A stretch of DNA of 64,000 bases from Auraticoccus monumenti (GCF_900101785.1 NZ_LT629688.1:1116001-1180000); one strand, 5' to 3'. Shown: positions 9,142 through 17,375, counted from the stretch's first letter. Notes: a model not told the origin generated them from the letters alone. Translations and numbers: made by a program.

Positions 9142-9438
9142 TCAGTCGTCCTCGCTGTGGCGCAGGCCCCTCCGGGTGGACAGCAGGTCCAGCTCGGGAC
9201 GTCGGGCGACGGCCCGCTCGACCGCGTCGAGGACGTCCACCACGTGCGCCCGGTCGGCGGCCACCACCCCCACCCCGACCGCCGCGCGGCGGTGCAGGTC
9301 GAGGTGACCGGTCTCGGCCACCGACACCTCGAAGCGCCGGCGCAGCTCGGCCACCACCGGCCGCACCACCGAGCGCTTCTCCTTGAGCGAGTGCACGTCA
9401 CCGAGCAGCAGGTCGCACTCCATCCAGCCGATCCACAC
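9142..9438 (-). CDS. DUF503 (YlxP-like) family protein
   Basis: Small protein of 98 residues, the usual length of DUF503. The family signature is clear: GWMECDLLLGDVHSLKEKR at the start and the conserved VAETGHLDLHRRA region in the middle. In many Gram-positive genomes this gene sits beside infB/rbfA and a link to ribosome or RNA metabolism has been suggested, but here it stands away from any translation genes. GTG 9438 is used because it gives the canonical N-terminus VWIGWMECDL. Confidence 0.85.
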   Translation of the reverse strand: MWIGWMECDLLLGDVHSLKEKRSVVRPVVAELRRRFEVSVAETGHLDLHRRAAVGVGVVAADRAHVVDVLDAVERAVARRPELDLLSTRRGLRHSEDD

Positions 9439-9491
9439 CCGACCACCGTAGGGGCGGCCCCGCCGTGGCGGGAGGGCTCGGCCGTGGTGTC

Positions 9492-10112
9492 TCAGCCGAG
9501 GCGTCGCTGCAGCAGCGCGGCGCCCGGTCCGCTGAGGTCCTGGGCCGCCCCGGCCCGCCCGGCCAGCACCATCAGGACGGCCTCGCCCGGCCCCGCGGCC
9601 TCCGGTCCCCGCCCCCGGGACCAGTCCAGGTCGGTGGCCACCAGCCGGACCCCGCGGGCGTGCCAGAACCCGCGCAGCGGCGGGGCGGTGACGGAGAAGG
9701 GGAGGGTGACCAGCAAACGGTCGGGCGGGACCCGGCGGGGCAGCCCGAGCGGCCGGCGGATGTCCTGGTGGTGGACCAGCGCGTCCACCAGCCCGACGCG
9801 TCCGCCCATGCCGGCCGTGGTCCCCTGCGGGGTGAGGTGGGAGCGCAGGAACGCCACCAGCTCCTCCGGGCTGCGCCGACGGTAGTCGGCCAGGGCGACG
9901 TCGTTGAGCCGACCCGGGCGCAGCCTCGCGCGCAGCAGCCGGCGGCCGAGGTCGGCGGGGCCGTGCTCCTCGTAGCTCACCAGGTGCGCGACCACGTCGT
10001 GCACGCGCCAGCCCCGGCACAGGGTGGGGTGCTCCCACTGCCCGGGGTTCAGGCTCTCCAGCAGGTCGGCCAGCTCGCCCCGCTCGGCCCGCGCCATCTC
10101 CATGACATCCAC
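9492..10112 (-). CDS. Mycothiol-dependent maleylpyruvate isomerase-like protein (DinB superfamily)
   Basis: Helical-bundle protein of 206 residues in the maleylpyruvate-isomerase / TIGR03083 group. Residues about 25-45 carry the core signature HPTLCRGWRVHDVVAHLVSY, with a metal-ligand histidine at VVAHL; a second histidine pair is in ALVHHQDIRR near residue 120. Some members use mycothiol as cofactor, but most are uncharacterised and the reaction here is unknown. GTG 10112 is chosen because GAGGAGGAG stands about 7 nt upstream; ATG 10103 is an alternative. Divergent from the epimerase gene, with an 85-bp shared upstream region. Confidence 0.75.
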   Translation of the reverse strand: MDVMEMARAERGELADLLESLNPGQWEHPTLCRGWRVHDVVAHLVSYEEHGPADLGRRLLRARLRPGRLNDVALADYRRRSPEELVAFLRSHLTPQGTTAGMGGRVGLVDALVHHQDIRRPLGLPRRVPPDRLLVTLPFSVTAPPLRGFWHARGVRLVATDLDWSRGRGPEAAGPGEAVLMVLAGRAGAAQDLSGPGAALLQRRLG

Positions 10113-10197
10113 CGCTGCTCCTCCTCGCGCCGCCTCGACGCTAGCGTGCCGGGCGGCCGGGGACGGGTGGGCACAGCCGATGGGGCAGAGTGGCGGC

Positions 10198-11046
10198 ATG
10201 CGCATCGCGGTCACCGGAGGATCAGGAAAGCTCGGACGCACGGTCGTGCGGGAGCTGAGGGGCTACGGCCACGACGTGGTGGCACTGGACCGGGTGGGGG
10301 AGCGCGCGCCGGGCTTCGTGGCCGTGGACACCACCGACTTCGGGCAGGTGGTGGACGCCCTCGCCGGGGTGGACCGCGGGGACCCGGTGGAGGCGCTGGT
10401 GCACCTCGCGGCCATCCCCGCCCCGGGTCTGGCCACCGACGTCGCCACCTTCCACAACAACATGGTGACCACGTTCAACCTCTTCTGGGCCGCGGTCCGG
10501 CTGGGCATCGACAAGATCGTCTACGCCTCCAGCGAGACCGTCCTCGGTCTGCCCTTCGACACCCCGCCGCCCTACATCCCGGTGGACGAGGAGTACCCGG
10601 CCCGGCCGGAGTCGGTGTACTCCCTGGTCAAGCACCTGGAGGAGACCATGGCGGCCGAGCTGTGCCGCTGGCAGCCGGGCCTGTCGATCAGCGCCTTCCG
10701 CTTCTCCAACGTGATGGAGCCGGCCGACTACGCCGCCTTCCCCGGCTACGACGACGACGCCGTCGCCCGGAAGTGGAACCTCTGGGGCTACATCGACGCG
10801 CGCGACGGCGCCCTCGCGATCGAGCGCGCGCTGCAGCGGGCGCCGCAGGGCTTCGACTGCTACATCATCGCCAACGCCGACACCGTGATGACCCGGCCCA
10901 ACGACGAGCTGGTGGCCGAGGTGTTCCCGGAGGTGGAGTACCGCCCCACCGAGGGGCCGAACGACACCCTGCTGTCCATCGACAAGGCCCGTCGGGTGCT
11001 GGGCTTCGAGCCGCAGCACTCCTGGCGCTCCGAGGTCACGGCCTAG
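10198..11046 (+). CDS. NAD-dependent epimerase/dehydratase (extended SDR)
   Basis: Cytosolic oxidoreductase/epimerase of 282 residues. The nucleotide-binding motif GGSGKLG is at residues 7-13, a catalytic-type YSLVKHLEE (YxxxK) lies near residue 141, and HLAAIPAPG is the family's substrate-side loop. The substrate is probably a nucleotide sugar or related alcohol, but the context gives no clue. ATG 10198 is 6 nt after CAGAGT, fitting leaderless initiation; a longer frame from 10024 runs antisense over the divergent gene and is rejected. The 3-prime end is odd: the 23 bp around the TAG stop are tandemly duplicated (11031-11076). Confidence 0.85.
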   Translation: MRIAVTGGSGKLGRTVVRELRGYGHDVVALDRVGERAPGFVAVDTTDFGQVVDALAGVDRGDPVEALVHLAAIPAPGLATDVATFHNNMVTTFNLFWAAVRLGIDKIVYASSETVLGLPFDTPPPYIPVDEEYPARPESVYSLVKHLEETMAAELCRWQPGLSISAFRFSNVMEPADYAAFPGYDDDAVARKWNLWGYIDARDGALAIERALQRAPQGFDCYIIANADTVMTRPNDELVAEVFPEVEYRPTEGPNDTLLSIDKARRVLGFEPQHSWRSEVTA

Positions 11047-11076
11047 GTCCGCCCGAGGTCACGGCCTGGGTCCGCC
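11031..11076 (+). repeat. Tandem 23-bp duplication across the epimerase stop codon
   Basis: Units 11031-11053 and 11054-11076 are identical except at one base: the first unit carries the stop codon TAG, the second reads TGG at the same place. The duplication therefore sets or preserves the end of the upstream gene. Confidence 0.9.
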
Positions 11077-11173
11077 CGGCGGGAGCGTCCCGTGGGGGCC
11101 ACCGTGGCGCTGGACCGGCTGGCCGACCTGGTGCGCCACTCCGGCGTCCCCGCCGGGGAGCTCCTCGTGGTGC
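11077..11173 (+). other. Possible decayed coding stub, no recognised family
   Basis: One plus-strand frame through 11098-11190 reads like protein (LDRLADLVRHSGVPAGELL), but it has no start signal and runs into the repeat at 11174. It may be the end of a lost gene. Nothing else is seen in this part of the intergenic region. Confidence 0.25.
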
Positions 11174-11293
11174 CTGTGCACAACGGACCGCCTCTCCCCG
11201 ACGTTGCCCCGCCTACGAGCACGTTGCCCCGTCTATAGAGGGGGCTAGGTGACCGTAGACGGGGCAGAGTGCGCAATGGGGGCGGTGGGCTGT
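11174..11293. repeat. Palindromic repeat copy A with 11-bp hairpin
   Basis: First of two related units. The best-conserved part is 93 bp (11201-11293), preceded by a shared CTGTGCAC segment. Inside, TGCCCCGTCTA (11225-11235) and TAGACGGGGCA (11256-11266) form a perfect 11-bp stem with a 20-nt loop. The arms of copy B differ at paired positions, so pairing itself is conserved. No protein explanation was found. Confidence 0.8.
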
Positions 11294-11346
11294 GCGGCCG
11301 AACGGCGCGGACGTGGTCGCGCTCCCGGACCGCTCCCCATCCGCAT

Positions 11347-11467
11347 CTGTGCACGACGCAGACCGCCCGGATCCACGTTGCCCCACCTGCGGGCACATCG
11401 CCCCGCCTATAGGGGGGGCTAGGTGAGCGTAGGCGGGGCACAGTGCGAGATGGGGGCGGTGGGCTGT
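11347..11467. repeat. Palindromic repeat copy B with 10-bp hairpin
   Basis: Second unit, 174 bp downstream of copy A. Its 93-bp core (11375-11467) aligns with copy A without gaps. GCCCCGCCTA (11400-11409) pairs with TAGGCGGGGC (11430-11439) around a 20-nt loop. Compared with copy A, one T:A pair has become C:G through changes in both arms. It ends 13 bp from the stop of the DinB gene at 11480. Confidence 0.8.
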
Positions 11468-11479
11468 CGGTGGCGGCCG

Positions 11480-12001
11480 TCAGTCCGGTCGACGCAGGCC
11501 ACCCAGGGCGTGGTCCCAGACGGAGCCGTCGAGCTGCTCGCGGACGATGTCCAGATGCCCGGTGTGGGCGGTGTCGTCGACCAGCAGGTGCAGCAGGACG
11601 CCCCGGACCGTCTCCTGGCGGTAGCCGCCCCAGGCACCCTCGGGCCACCACGCCGGTACGGCGCCGCTCGGCAGGTGCTCGACGCCGGAGCAAGCCCGGG
11701 CGGTGTCCGTGCGGAGCCGGTGCTGCAACGCCCCGAGCGAGAGGTCGGGGTGGTCGTCCCACACGTCCTCCTCGCTGAAGGCCAGAGGGTTCCCGGCGAG
11801 GACGTGGTGGAGCCAGAACCAGGTGGAGTCGTGCACGTGGCCGAGGAGTCCGGCCACGGTCCACCCGGAGGGTGCCACGGGGATGCGTACCTGCTCCTCG
11901 GTCAGCCCCTCGCTGGACCGGCAGAGCCGTTCGGTGCTCTCCCGGATCCAGCCGAGGAGCTCGGTGGTGACCGGGTCCGGCAGTGCTCGGTTGCTGTTCA
12001 T
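11480..12001 (-). CDS. DinB/DUF664-family protein
   Basis: Four-helix-bundle protein of 173 residues. Metal-ligand-type histidines appear in LLGHVHDSTWFWLHH (about 50-65) and in DDTAHTGHLDIVREQ near the C-terminus, the pattern of the DinB/YfiT-like superfamily of thiol-dependent enzymes. No reaction can be assigned. ATG 12001 is chosen by domain extent; there is no good ribosome site, and GTG 12037 would add 12 residues. It stands divergent from the azoreductase gene and ends against the hairpin repeat. Confidence 0.75.
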   Translation of the reverse strand: MNSNRALPDPVTTELLGWIRESTERLCRSSEGLTEEQVRIPVAPSGWTVAGLLGHVHDSTWFWLHHVLAGNPLAFSEEDVWDDHPDLSLGALQHRLRTDTARACSGVEHLPSGAVPAWWPEGAWGGYRQETVRGVLLHLLVDDTAHTGHLDIVREQLDGSVWDHALGGLRRPD

Positions 12002-12169
12002 GCCCGTAGGTCGGAGCCGCCCGCCAGAACTCGACACGGGTCTCAGGGCGGGGGGCCGGTCGTCCCACCGGCGCTGTCAGGCAGGCTCCTCGGGCCCCAC
12101 CGGTCGGTCAGGGTGCGGAGGACGGCCGGTCCGGGGTCGACGTCCCGCGGCAGCGGGGGTGCCGACGGC

Positions 12170-12175
12170 TAGCGT
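12170..12175 (+). promoter_or_regulatory. -10 hexamer TAGCGT, leaderless azoreductase transcript
   Basis: TAGCGT ends 6 nt before GTG 12182 with no ribosome site between, so the mRNA should begin at the start codon. Confidence 0.55.
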
Positions 12176-12181
12176 GACCCC

Positions 12182-12826
12182 GTGCCGACCCTGCTGCAGC
12201 TGGACTGCTCCGCCGACCCGACCGCCTCCCGCTCCCGCGAGCTGACCCGCGTCTTCGCCGACGCCTGGCGACGCCGCGGTGACGGCTACGTGGTCCGCCA
12301 CCGCGACCTGCACGCCGACCCGCTGCCGCACCTGGAGAGCTCGGCCCTGCACTGGCCGGTCAGCGACCCGGGCGCGCTGGGGCTCGACCCCGAGGCGGTG
12401 GCCCGCCAGCAGCAGGTGATCCAGGAGCTGCTCGCGGCCGACGTGCTGCTGATCGGGCTGCCGCTCTACAACTACTCCCTCCCCTCCACCCTCAAGGCCT
12501 GGCTGGACCGGGTGCACGTGCCGGGGGTGCTGGCGCCCACCGGTGCGGCACCGACGCAGCCGCTGCGGGGGCGCCCGGTCGTGGTGGCCACCACCCGGGG
12601 CGGCGCCTACGACCCCGGCACCCCCACCGCGGACTGGGACCACGCCACCCCGGTGCTGCGGATCGTGCTCGGCGAGGCGCTGGGGATGGACGTGCACGTG
12701 GTCAGCGCCAGCCTGACCCTGGCCGAGCGGGTGCCGGAGATGGCCGAGCACCGCGAGCGCAGCCGGACCGAGATGGGGGCCGCCCGCAGCGAGCTGGAGC
12801 GGCTGGCCGGCTCCCTGGACGTCTGA
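12182..12826 (+). CDS. FMN-dependent NADH:quinone/azo oxidoreductase (AzoR-like)
   Basis: Flavodoxin-fold enzyme of 214 residues that would transfer two electrons from NADH to quinones or azo compounds in the cytosol. The phosphate-binding start is LDCSADPTASRSR (about 7-19), and GLPLYNYSLPSTLKAWLDRV (about 96-115) is the FMN-contact motif of the AzoR/NQO family. GTG 12182 follows a leaderless promoter. The next gene is a TetR repressor with its own promoter 47 bp downstream, so co-regulation is possible but not shown. Confidence 0.85.
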   Translation: MPTLLQLDCSADPTASRSRELTRVFADAWRRRGDGYVVRHRDLHADPLPHLESSALHWPVSDPGALGLDPEAVARQQQVIQELLAADVLLIGLPLYNYSLPSTLKAWLDRVHVPGVLAPTGAAPTQPLRGRPVVVATTRGGAYDPGTPTADWDHATPVLRIVLGEALGMDVHVVSASLTLAERVPEMAEHRERSRTEMGAARSELERLAGSLDV

Positions 12827-12837
12827 GTCAACGGGTC

Positions 12838-12867
12838 TTGCCGGTGGCAACTTTGCGCTGGTAAGTT
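12838..12867 (+). promoter_or_regulatory. TetR promoter with overlapping inverted repeat
   Basis: TTGCCG (12838-12843), an 18-bp spacer and TAAGTT (12862-12867) form a promoter whose -10 ends 6 nt before ATG 12874. An inverted repeat AACTT (12849-12853) / AAGTT (12863-12867) overlaps the -10, a likely autoregulatory operator. Confidence 0.55.
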
Positions 12868-12873
12868 CAACCC

Positions 12874-13473
12874 ATGGCGACCTACCACCACGGTGACCTC
12901 CGCGCGGCCGTGCTGCGTCGCGTCGCCGAGGTCGTCCTCGAGCAGGGCCCCTCCGCTGTCAGCCTGCGCTCGGTGGCCTCCGACCTCGGGGTCAGCCACA
13001 CCGCGCCGCGGCACCACTTCGGCAGCCTGCGGGGCGTCTTCACCGCCCTGGCGGCGGAGGGCTTCACCACCCTGGCCCGGGACCTGGCGGCCGTCCGGCT
13101 CGCGGGCGGCAGCTTCCTCGACGCCGGCGTGGGCTACGTCGCCTTCGCCACCGCCCACCCCGCCCACTTCCAGGTCATGTTCACCCCCGCGCTCTGCGAC
13201 CCCGACGACCCGGCGCTGGCTTCGGCCCGCCAGGCCTCCTTCGCCGAGCTGGAGCGCAGTGCCCGGGGTGGGGAGACGTCGGAGGACGTGGTGGCCCTGA
13301 CGGCCTGGAGCGCGGCTCACGGCCTGGCCACCCTGCTGCTGACCGGCAACCTCCAGGACGCCCGCTGGCAGGCCGTGGGGGCCACCCCCGCAGAGCTGGC
13401 CCGCAGCACCCTGGCCCGTCTCTTCGACCCGGCCGGCACCGACCCGACCACCAGCACGAGGAGCCCGAGATGA
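12874..13473 (+). CDS. TetR-family transcriptional regulator (WHG-domain type)
   Basis: DNA-binding repressor of 199 residues. The N-terminal helix-turn-helix is seen in AVSLRSVASDLGVSHTAPRHHF (about 29-50), followed by a ligand domain of the TetR_C_33/WHG kind (YVAFATAHPAHFQVMF). It is translated from a leaderless mRNA and its promoter contains an inverted repeat, so it probably represses itself and the overlapping downstream membrane gene (ATGA overlap at 13470). The effector is unknown. The upstream azoreductase could be a second target. Confidence 0.85.
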   Translation: MATYHHGDLRAAVLRRVAEVVLEQGPSAVSLRSVASDLGVSHTAPRHHFGSLRGVFTALAAEGFTTLARDLAAVRLAGGSFLDAGVGYVAFATAHPAHFQVMFTPALCDPDDPALASARQASFAELERSARGGETSEDVVALTAWSAAHGLATLLLTGNLQDARWQAVGATPAELARSTLARLFDPAGTDPTTSTRSPR

Positions 13474-13883
13474 CCGGCGCGCAGATGATCTCCAGCGGGG
13501 TGGTGGTCATGGTCGTGGTGACCATCGCCTACGGCGGCTCGTTCCTGCTCAAGGTCTCCACCGGCGGGGTGGCCACGAACGAGCTGCAGCGCCGCTTCTA
13601 CCGCGCGGGCCACGGCCACGCCGGGATCCTGGTGATCCTGGGGCTGGTGGTGCGCCTGCTGCTGGTGCCCGAGCAGGTCCCGGGCTGGAGCCGTCAGCTG
13701 GCCGACGCCGTGCTGCTCGCGGCGATCGTGATGCCGGCCGGCTTCTTCCTCTCCGTCCTCGGCCGCGACCCCGAGCGACCGAACCGGCTCAGGGTGCTGA
13801 TCGGGGTCGGTGGGGCGCTGCTGGTGGTCGGTCTGCTCGGGGGCGGGGCCGGTCTGGTCCTGGGTGGGCTCGCCACCCCCTGA
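13470..13883 (+). CDS. Four-helix membrane protein of unknown function
   Basis: A 137-residue hydrophobic protein with about four membrane segments (near residues 6-27, 48-66, 77-96 and 108-131) and the polar loop KVSTGGVATNELQRRFYRAG after helix 1. It overlaps the TetR stop by 4 bp (ATGA), so it is translationally coupled to that regulator and may be its main target. The arrangement resembles actinobacterial regulator-plus-membrane-protein pairs. I do not recognise a named family with certainty. Confidence 0.7.
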   Translation: MTGAQMISSGVVVMVVVTIAYGGSFLLKVSTGGVATNELQRRFYRAGHGHAGILVILGLVVRLLLVPEQVPGWSRQLADAVLLAAIVMPAGFFLSVLGRDPERPNRLRVLIGVGGALLVVGLLGGGAGLVLGGLATP

Positions 13884-13895
13884 GCCGCCCCGGGC

Positions 13896-14231
13896 TCAGT
13901 CGAAGAGCTCGCCCAGGAAGGACTTGCGACGGCGGCGGTGACCCTGCTGCCCGTAGTGGTGCGGGGAGTCCGGTGAGCCGGGGCTGCCCCAGCGCTGCTG
14001 CTGGTACGGCATCGCGGCCTGCGGCGGCGGGTATCCGCCGGGCTGGGCCGGGTACCCGGGCGGCGGCGGGGCCGAGGCCTGGGCGTAGTAGGAGCCCTCG
14101 GCCTCGCTCAGCCGCTCCAGCTCGCCTCGGTCCAGGAAGATCCCCTTGCACTGGCTGCACTGGTCGATGGTGATGCCGTTGCGCTCGTACTGACGCATCG
14201 GGGACTCGCACTTGGGACACCGCAGTTCCAT
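13896..14231 (-). CDS. Zinc-ribbon TFIIB-type protein
   Basis: Small protein of 111 residues. The first 45 hold a zf-TFIIB ribbon, CPKCESPM ... CSQCKGIFLDRGEL, with four cysteines positioned to bind one zinc. The rest is a disordered proline/glycine/glutamine tail ending in basic HRRRRKS and an acidic FLGELFD terminus. Function is unknown; such proteins are widespread in actinobacteria. TAGGCT ends 6 nt before ATG 14231, indicating leaderless expression. Confidence 0.8.
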   Translation of the reverse strand: MELRCPKCESPMRQYERNGITIDQCSQCKGIFLDRGELERLSEAEGSYYAQASAPPPPGYPAQPGGYPPPQAAMPYQQQRWGSPGSPDSPHHYGQQGHRRRRKSFLGELFD

Positions 14232-14237
14232 GGCACG

Positions 14238-14243
14238 AGCCTA
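14238..14243 (-). promoter_or_regulatory. -10 hexamer TAGGCT for the zinc-ribbon gene
   Basis: TAGGCT on the minus strand ends 6 nt before ATG 14231, the leaderless spacing seen throughout the window. Confidence 0.55.
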
Positions 14244-14307
14244 CGCCCCGCCTCCCCAGGGGGTGGCTGTCGCTCGACGCACCGTGGTCCTCCGACGGTC
14301 CGCACCG

Positions 14308-14313
14308 TAGGGT
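14308..14313 (+). promoter_or_regulatory. -10 hexamer TAGGGT for the GAF regulator
   Basis: TAGGGT ends 6 nt before ATG 14320 with no ribosome site; divergent from the zinc-ribbon promoter 65 bp away. Confidence 0.55.
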
Positions 14314-14319
14314 TGTGAC

Positions 14320-15603
14320 ATGGGTCACGACCGAGCGGTGCCCATCGGGGTGGATCCCTCCCGTCTGGCGAGGGCGCTCCACGACGCCCACGACTCCTTC
14401 GTCAGCACGGGGGACGTGCACCCGGCACTCCGCTCGCTGGTGCTGGACTCCTGGCGCCGCAGCGTGGGTGACGGCGTGGACCCGGAGCACCAGCTGGCCC
14501 CCATCCGGCTCGACGACGCCGCCCTGGCCGACGTGCGTGCCGCGCACCCGCTCCGCACCGTGATGCCGGTGATCCGCCGGCTGCTGACCGACAGCGCCAC
14601 CGACGCCGGGCTGATGGTCGCGGTCAGCGACGCGGTCGGGCAGCTGCTCTGGGTCGAGGGCGACCCCGTGCTGCGCGCCAGGGCCGAGGCCACCCACTTC
14701 GTGGCCGGGGCCGACTGGTCGGAGGGGGCGATCGGCACCAACGCCCCCGGGACGGCCCTGGCGCTGGGCGAGGCGGTGCAGATCTTCGGTCCCGAGCACC
14801 TCTCGCGCCCGGTCGCCTCCTGGAGCTGCTCGGCCTCCCCGATCCGCGACCCCGACACCGGTGCCGTGCTGGGGGTGCTCGACCTCTCCGGGGGTCCGGA
14901 CGTGGTGTCGCTGTCCAGCGTGGGGCTGGTCCGGGCCACCGTCGCGGCGGTCGAGGCCCAGCTTCGGATCGAGCGGCTCACTCCCACCCGACCCCGCGCC
15001 CGGGCGTCCGGCTCCCGCTCCCGACCGCGGATCGACGTCCTCGGCACCCACGCCGCCGCCGTGCAGCACTGGGGGACCACCACCCGGCTGACCCTGCGCC
15101 ACAGCGAGCTGGTGCTGCTCCTGGCGATGTCCGCCGACGGCCTCACCGCGGGGCAGCTCGCGGTGGCGCTGAGCGAGGACGAGCTCCCCGAGGTGACCAT
15201 CCGGGCCGAGCTGTCCCGGCTCCGGACGGTGCTGACGCCGCTGGAGCTGCTGTCGCGGCCCTACCGGTTCGGCGAGGAGGTCGACACCGACGTGGTCCGG
15301 CTCCGCCGCCTGCTGGCTTCGGGGGCGCTGCGACGGGCGGTCGCCCTTTACCGCGGTCCGGTGCTGCCGATGTCCCAGGCCCCGGCGGTGGAGCAGCTGC
15401 GCGACGACCTGCACCTGCAGCTGCGGTCGGCCCTGCTGGGTGCTGACGACGCCGACGCCCTGCTCGCCTTCGCCGACACCCCCCACGGGCGGTACGACCT
15501 CGAGGTGTGGGAACGGGGGCTGGAGTGCCTGCCGGCCTCGTCGCCGCGTCGGTTCCAGGTGGAGGAGCACGTCCGTGCCCTCGAGGTCGAGCACGGTCTC
15601 TGA
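14320..15603 (+). CDS. GAF-domain transcriptional regulator, AcoR-like without AAA+ domain
   Basis: Regulator of 427 residues. The N-terminal half resembles the sensor part of AcoR-type activators: a helix with LRSLVLDSWRRSVGDGVDPE, then a GAF domain ending in WSEGAIGTNAPGTALALGE and CSASPIRDPDTGAVLGVLDLSG. The sigma-54 AAA+ ATPase domain is absent. The C-terminal part (about 245-427) has a winged-helix-like segment (LTLRHSELVLLLAMSADGLT) and a helical end. Such GAF proteins often control aldehyde or alcohol dehydrogenases, but the neighbour downstream is PhoD. The signal sensed is unknown. Confidence 0.75.
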   Translation: MGHDRAVPIGVDPSRLARALHDAHDSFVSTGDVHPALRSLVLDSWRRSVGDGVDPEHQLAPIRLDDAALADVRAAHPLRTVMPVIRRLLTDSATDAGLMVAVSDAVGQLLWVEGDPVLRARAEATHFVAGADWSEGAIGTNAPGTALALGEAVQIFGPEHLSRPVASWSCSASPIRDPDTGAVLGVLDLSGGPDVVSLSSVGLVRATVAAVEAQLRIERLTPTRPRARASGSRSRPRIDVLGTHAAAVQHWGTTTRLTLRHSELVLLLAMSADGLTAGQLAVALSEDELPEVTIRAELSRLRTVLTPLELLSRPYRFGEEVDTDVVRLRRLLASGALRRAVALYRGPVLPMSQAPAVEQLRDDLHLQLRSALLGADDADALLAFADTPHGRYDLEVWERGLECLPASSPRRFQVEEHVRALEVEHGL

Positions 15604-15737
15604 CCGCACGCGTCCTGCTCGCCGCCGGGCGGGACGGCCCGGCGTGCGCGCGGGGACGTCGAGCCGATGTGCGCTGTTCCACGGGCTGTCACCTGCTGGT
15701 GCGGGCCCCGTCGCCCGGGGCGACCAGCGTCGTGGGC

Positions 15738-17375
15738 ATGGAACCCACCCCCTCCAGAAGGACCCTGCTCACCGCCGGGCTGGTCGGCACCGCAGCCGTC
15801 GCAGCCAGCCCCTCCGTCCTCCCGACCGCGGCGGTCGCCGCCCCGGTCCCGCGCACCAACCCCTTCACCCTCGGCGTCGCCTCGGGTGACCCGTGGCCCG
15901 ACAGCGTCATCCTGTGGACGCGGCTGGCCACCGACCCGATGGCCGACGACGGCCGCGGGGGCATGTCCCAGGCCAGCCACCAGCTGCGCTGGGAGGTCGC
16001 CTCGGACCAGCGCTTCACCAAGGTGGTCGCCAGCGGCACCGCGACCGCCCGCCCCGAGCACGGCCACGCCGTCCACGTCGAGGCCCGCGGCCTGCGTCCG
16101 GGCCGGGAGTACTGGTACCGGTTCCGTCTCGGGCGCCACGTCTCCCGCACGGGCCGGACCCGGACGGCCCCTCGCCGCAACGAGATGCCGTCCGCGCTGG
16201 CGATGGCCTTCGCCTCCTGCGCCCACTGGGAGCAGGGCTACTTCTCCGCCTACCGCCGCCTCGCCGACGAGCGACCCGACCTGGTCGTGCACCTGGGCGA
16301 CTACCAGTACGAGTACGCCGGAGCGACCACCGGCGTCCGCACGCACGAGGGTCCGGAGACCACCACGCTGGCCGGGTACCGGCAGCGCCACGCCCAGTAC
16401 AAGACCGACCCGGACCTGCAGGCCGCGCACGCGGTGGCGCCGTGGCTGGTCACCTGGGACGACCACGAGGTGGACAACAACTGGGCCGACTCGATCCCGG
16501 AGAACGAGGCCGAGCGCCCCGGCTTCCTGTCCCGCCGTGAGGCCGCCTTCCGGGCCTACTACGAGAACATGCCGCTACGGCCCTCCTCGGCGCCGACCGG
16601 CTACGACATGCAGCTCTACCGCCGGCTCCAGTGGGGGCAGCTCGCCACCTTCCACATGATGGACACCCGCCAGTACCGCTCGAACCAGGCCTGCGGCGAC
16701 GGCTGGGACACCGACTGCCCCGAGGCGTCCTCGGCGCGTCGCACCATCACCGGCACGGCCCAGGAGGCCTGGCTGCTGGACGGCTTCCAGCGCTCGCGGG
16801 CCCGGTGGGACCTGCTCGGCCAGCAGGTCTTCTTCGCCGAGCGGGACCGCGAGCAGGGGGCGTCCACGACCGTGTCGATGGACGCCTGGGACGGTTACAC
16901 CGCCAGTCGCCAGCGGATCACCGACGGCTGGCTGGACGGCGGGGTGCGCAACCCCGTCGTGCTGACCGGCGACGTGCACACCCACTGGGCCAACGAGCTC
17001 AAGGCCGACTACGACGACCCCGAGGGCCGCAGCGTGGGGACCGAGCTGGTCACCTCCTCGGTCACCTCCGGCGGTGACGGCAGCGACTCGGCCATCGGCA
17101 GCTACCCGTGGCAGGCGTGGAACCCCCACATCAAGTTCCAGAACGCCCTGCGCGGCTACGTCTCGACCGTCATCACCCCCGGCGCCATGGACGTCAGCTT
17201 CCGCTGCCTGCCCCAGGTGCGCGAGCGGGGCGCGCAGGCCTTCACCCGGGCCCGCTTCGTGGTGGAGGACCGTGACCCGACCCTGCACCTGGTCGAGGAC
17301 AACCCGATCGACATCGTCCGCCAGTCCCCCGCCCGCCAGGTCGCCGAGACGCTGGCCCTGGAGGACGAGCTCTGA
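15738..17375 (+). CDS. phoD: Alkaline phosphatase D, Tat-exported
   Basis: Secreted phosphodiesterase/phosphomonoesterase of 545 residues that would release phosphate outside the cell. A twin-arginine signal (SRRTLLTAGLVG then a hydrophobic stretch ending AAVAAP) marks Tat export of a folded metalloenzyme. Metal-site motifs of the PhoD family are present: VHLGDYQYEY, TWDDHEVDNNW and VLTGDVHTHWANEL, fitting an Fe/Ca centre. ATG 15738 begins right before the Tat motif and CAGCGT lies 7 nt upstream. A GC-rich terminator follows at 17387. No Pho box was recognised. Confidence 0.9.
   Translation: MEPTPSRRTLLTAGLVGTAAVAASPSVLPTAAVAAPVPRTNPFTLGVASGDPWPDSVILWTRLATDPMADDGRGGMSQASHQLRWEVASDQRFTKVVASGTATARPEHGHAVHVEARGLRPGREYWYRFRLGRHVSRTGRTRTAPRRNEMPSALAMAFASCAHWEQGYFSAYRRLADERPDLVVHLGDYQYEYAGATTGVRTHEGPETTTLAGYRQRHAQYKTDPDLQAAHAVAPWLVTWDDHEVDNNWADSIPENEAERPGFLSRREAAFRAYYENMPLRPSSAPTGYDMQLYRRLQWGQLATFHMMDTRQYRSNQACGDGWDTDCPEASSARRTITGTAQEAWLLDGFQRSRARWDLLGQQVFFAERDREQGASTTVSMDAWDGYTASRQRITDGWLDGGVRNPVVLTGDVHTHWANELKADYDDPEGRSVGTELVTSSVTSGGDGSDSAIGSYPWQAWNPHIKFQNALRGYVSTVITPGAMDVSFRCLPQVRERGAQAFTRARFVVEDRDPTLHLVEDNPIDIVRQSPARQVAETLALEDEL

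Noticed and set aside
11043-12068. Minus-strand protein spanning the repeat patch (repeated LRSPSPLYRRG-type motifs)
   Set aside because: The repeated peptide simply reflects the DNA repeat at 11174-11467; it continues antisense-frame through the DinB gene and lacks a domain.
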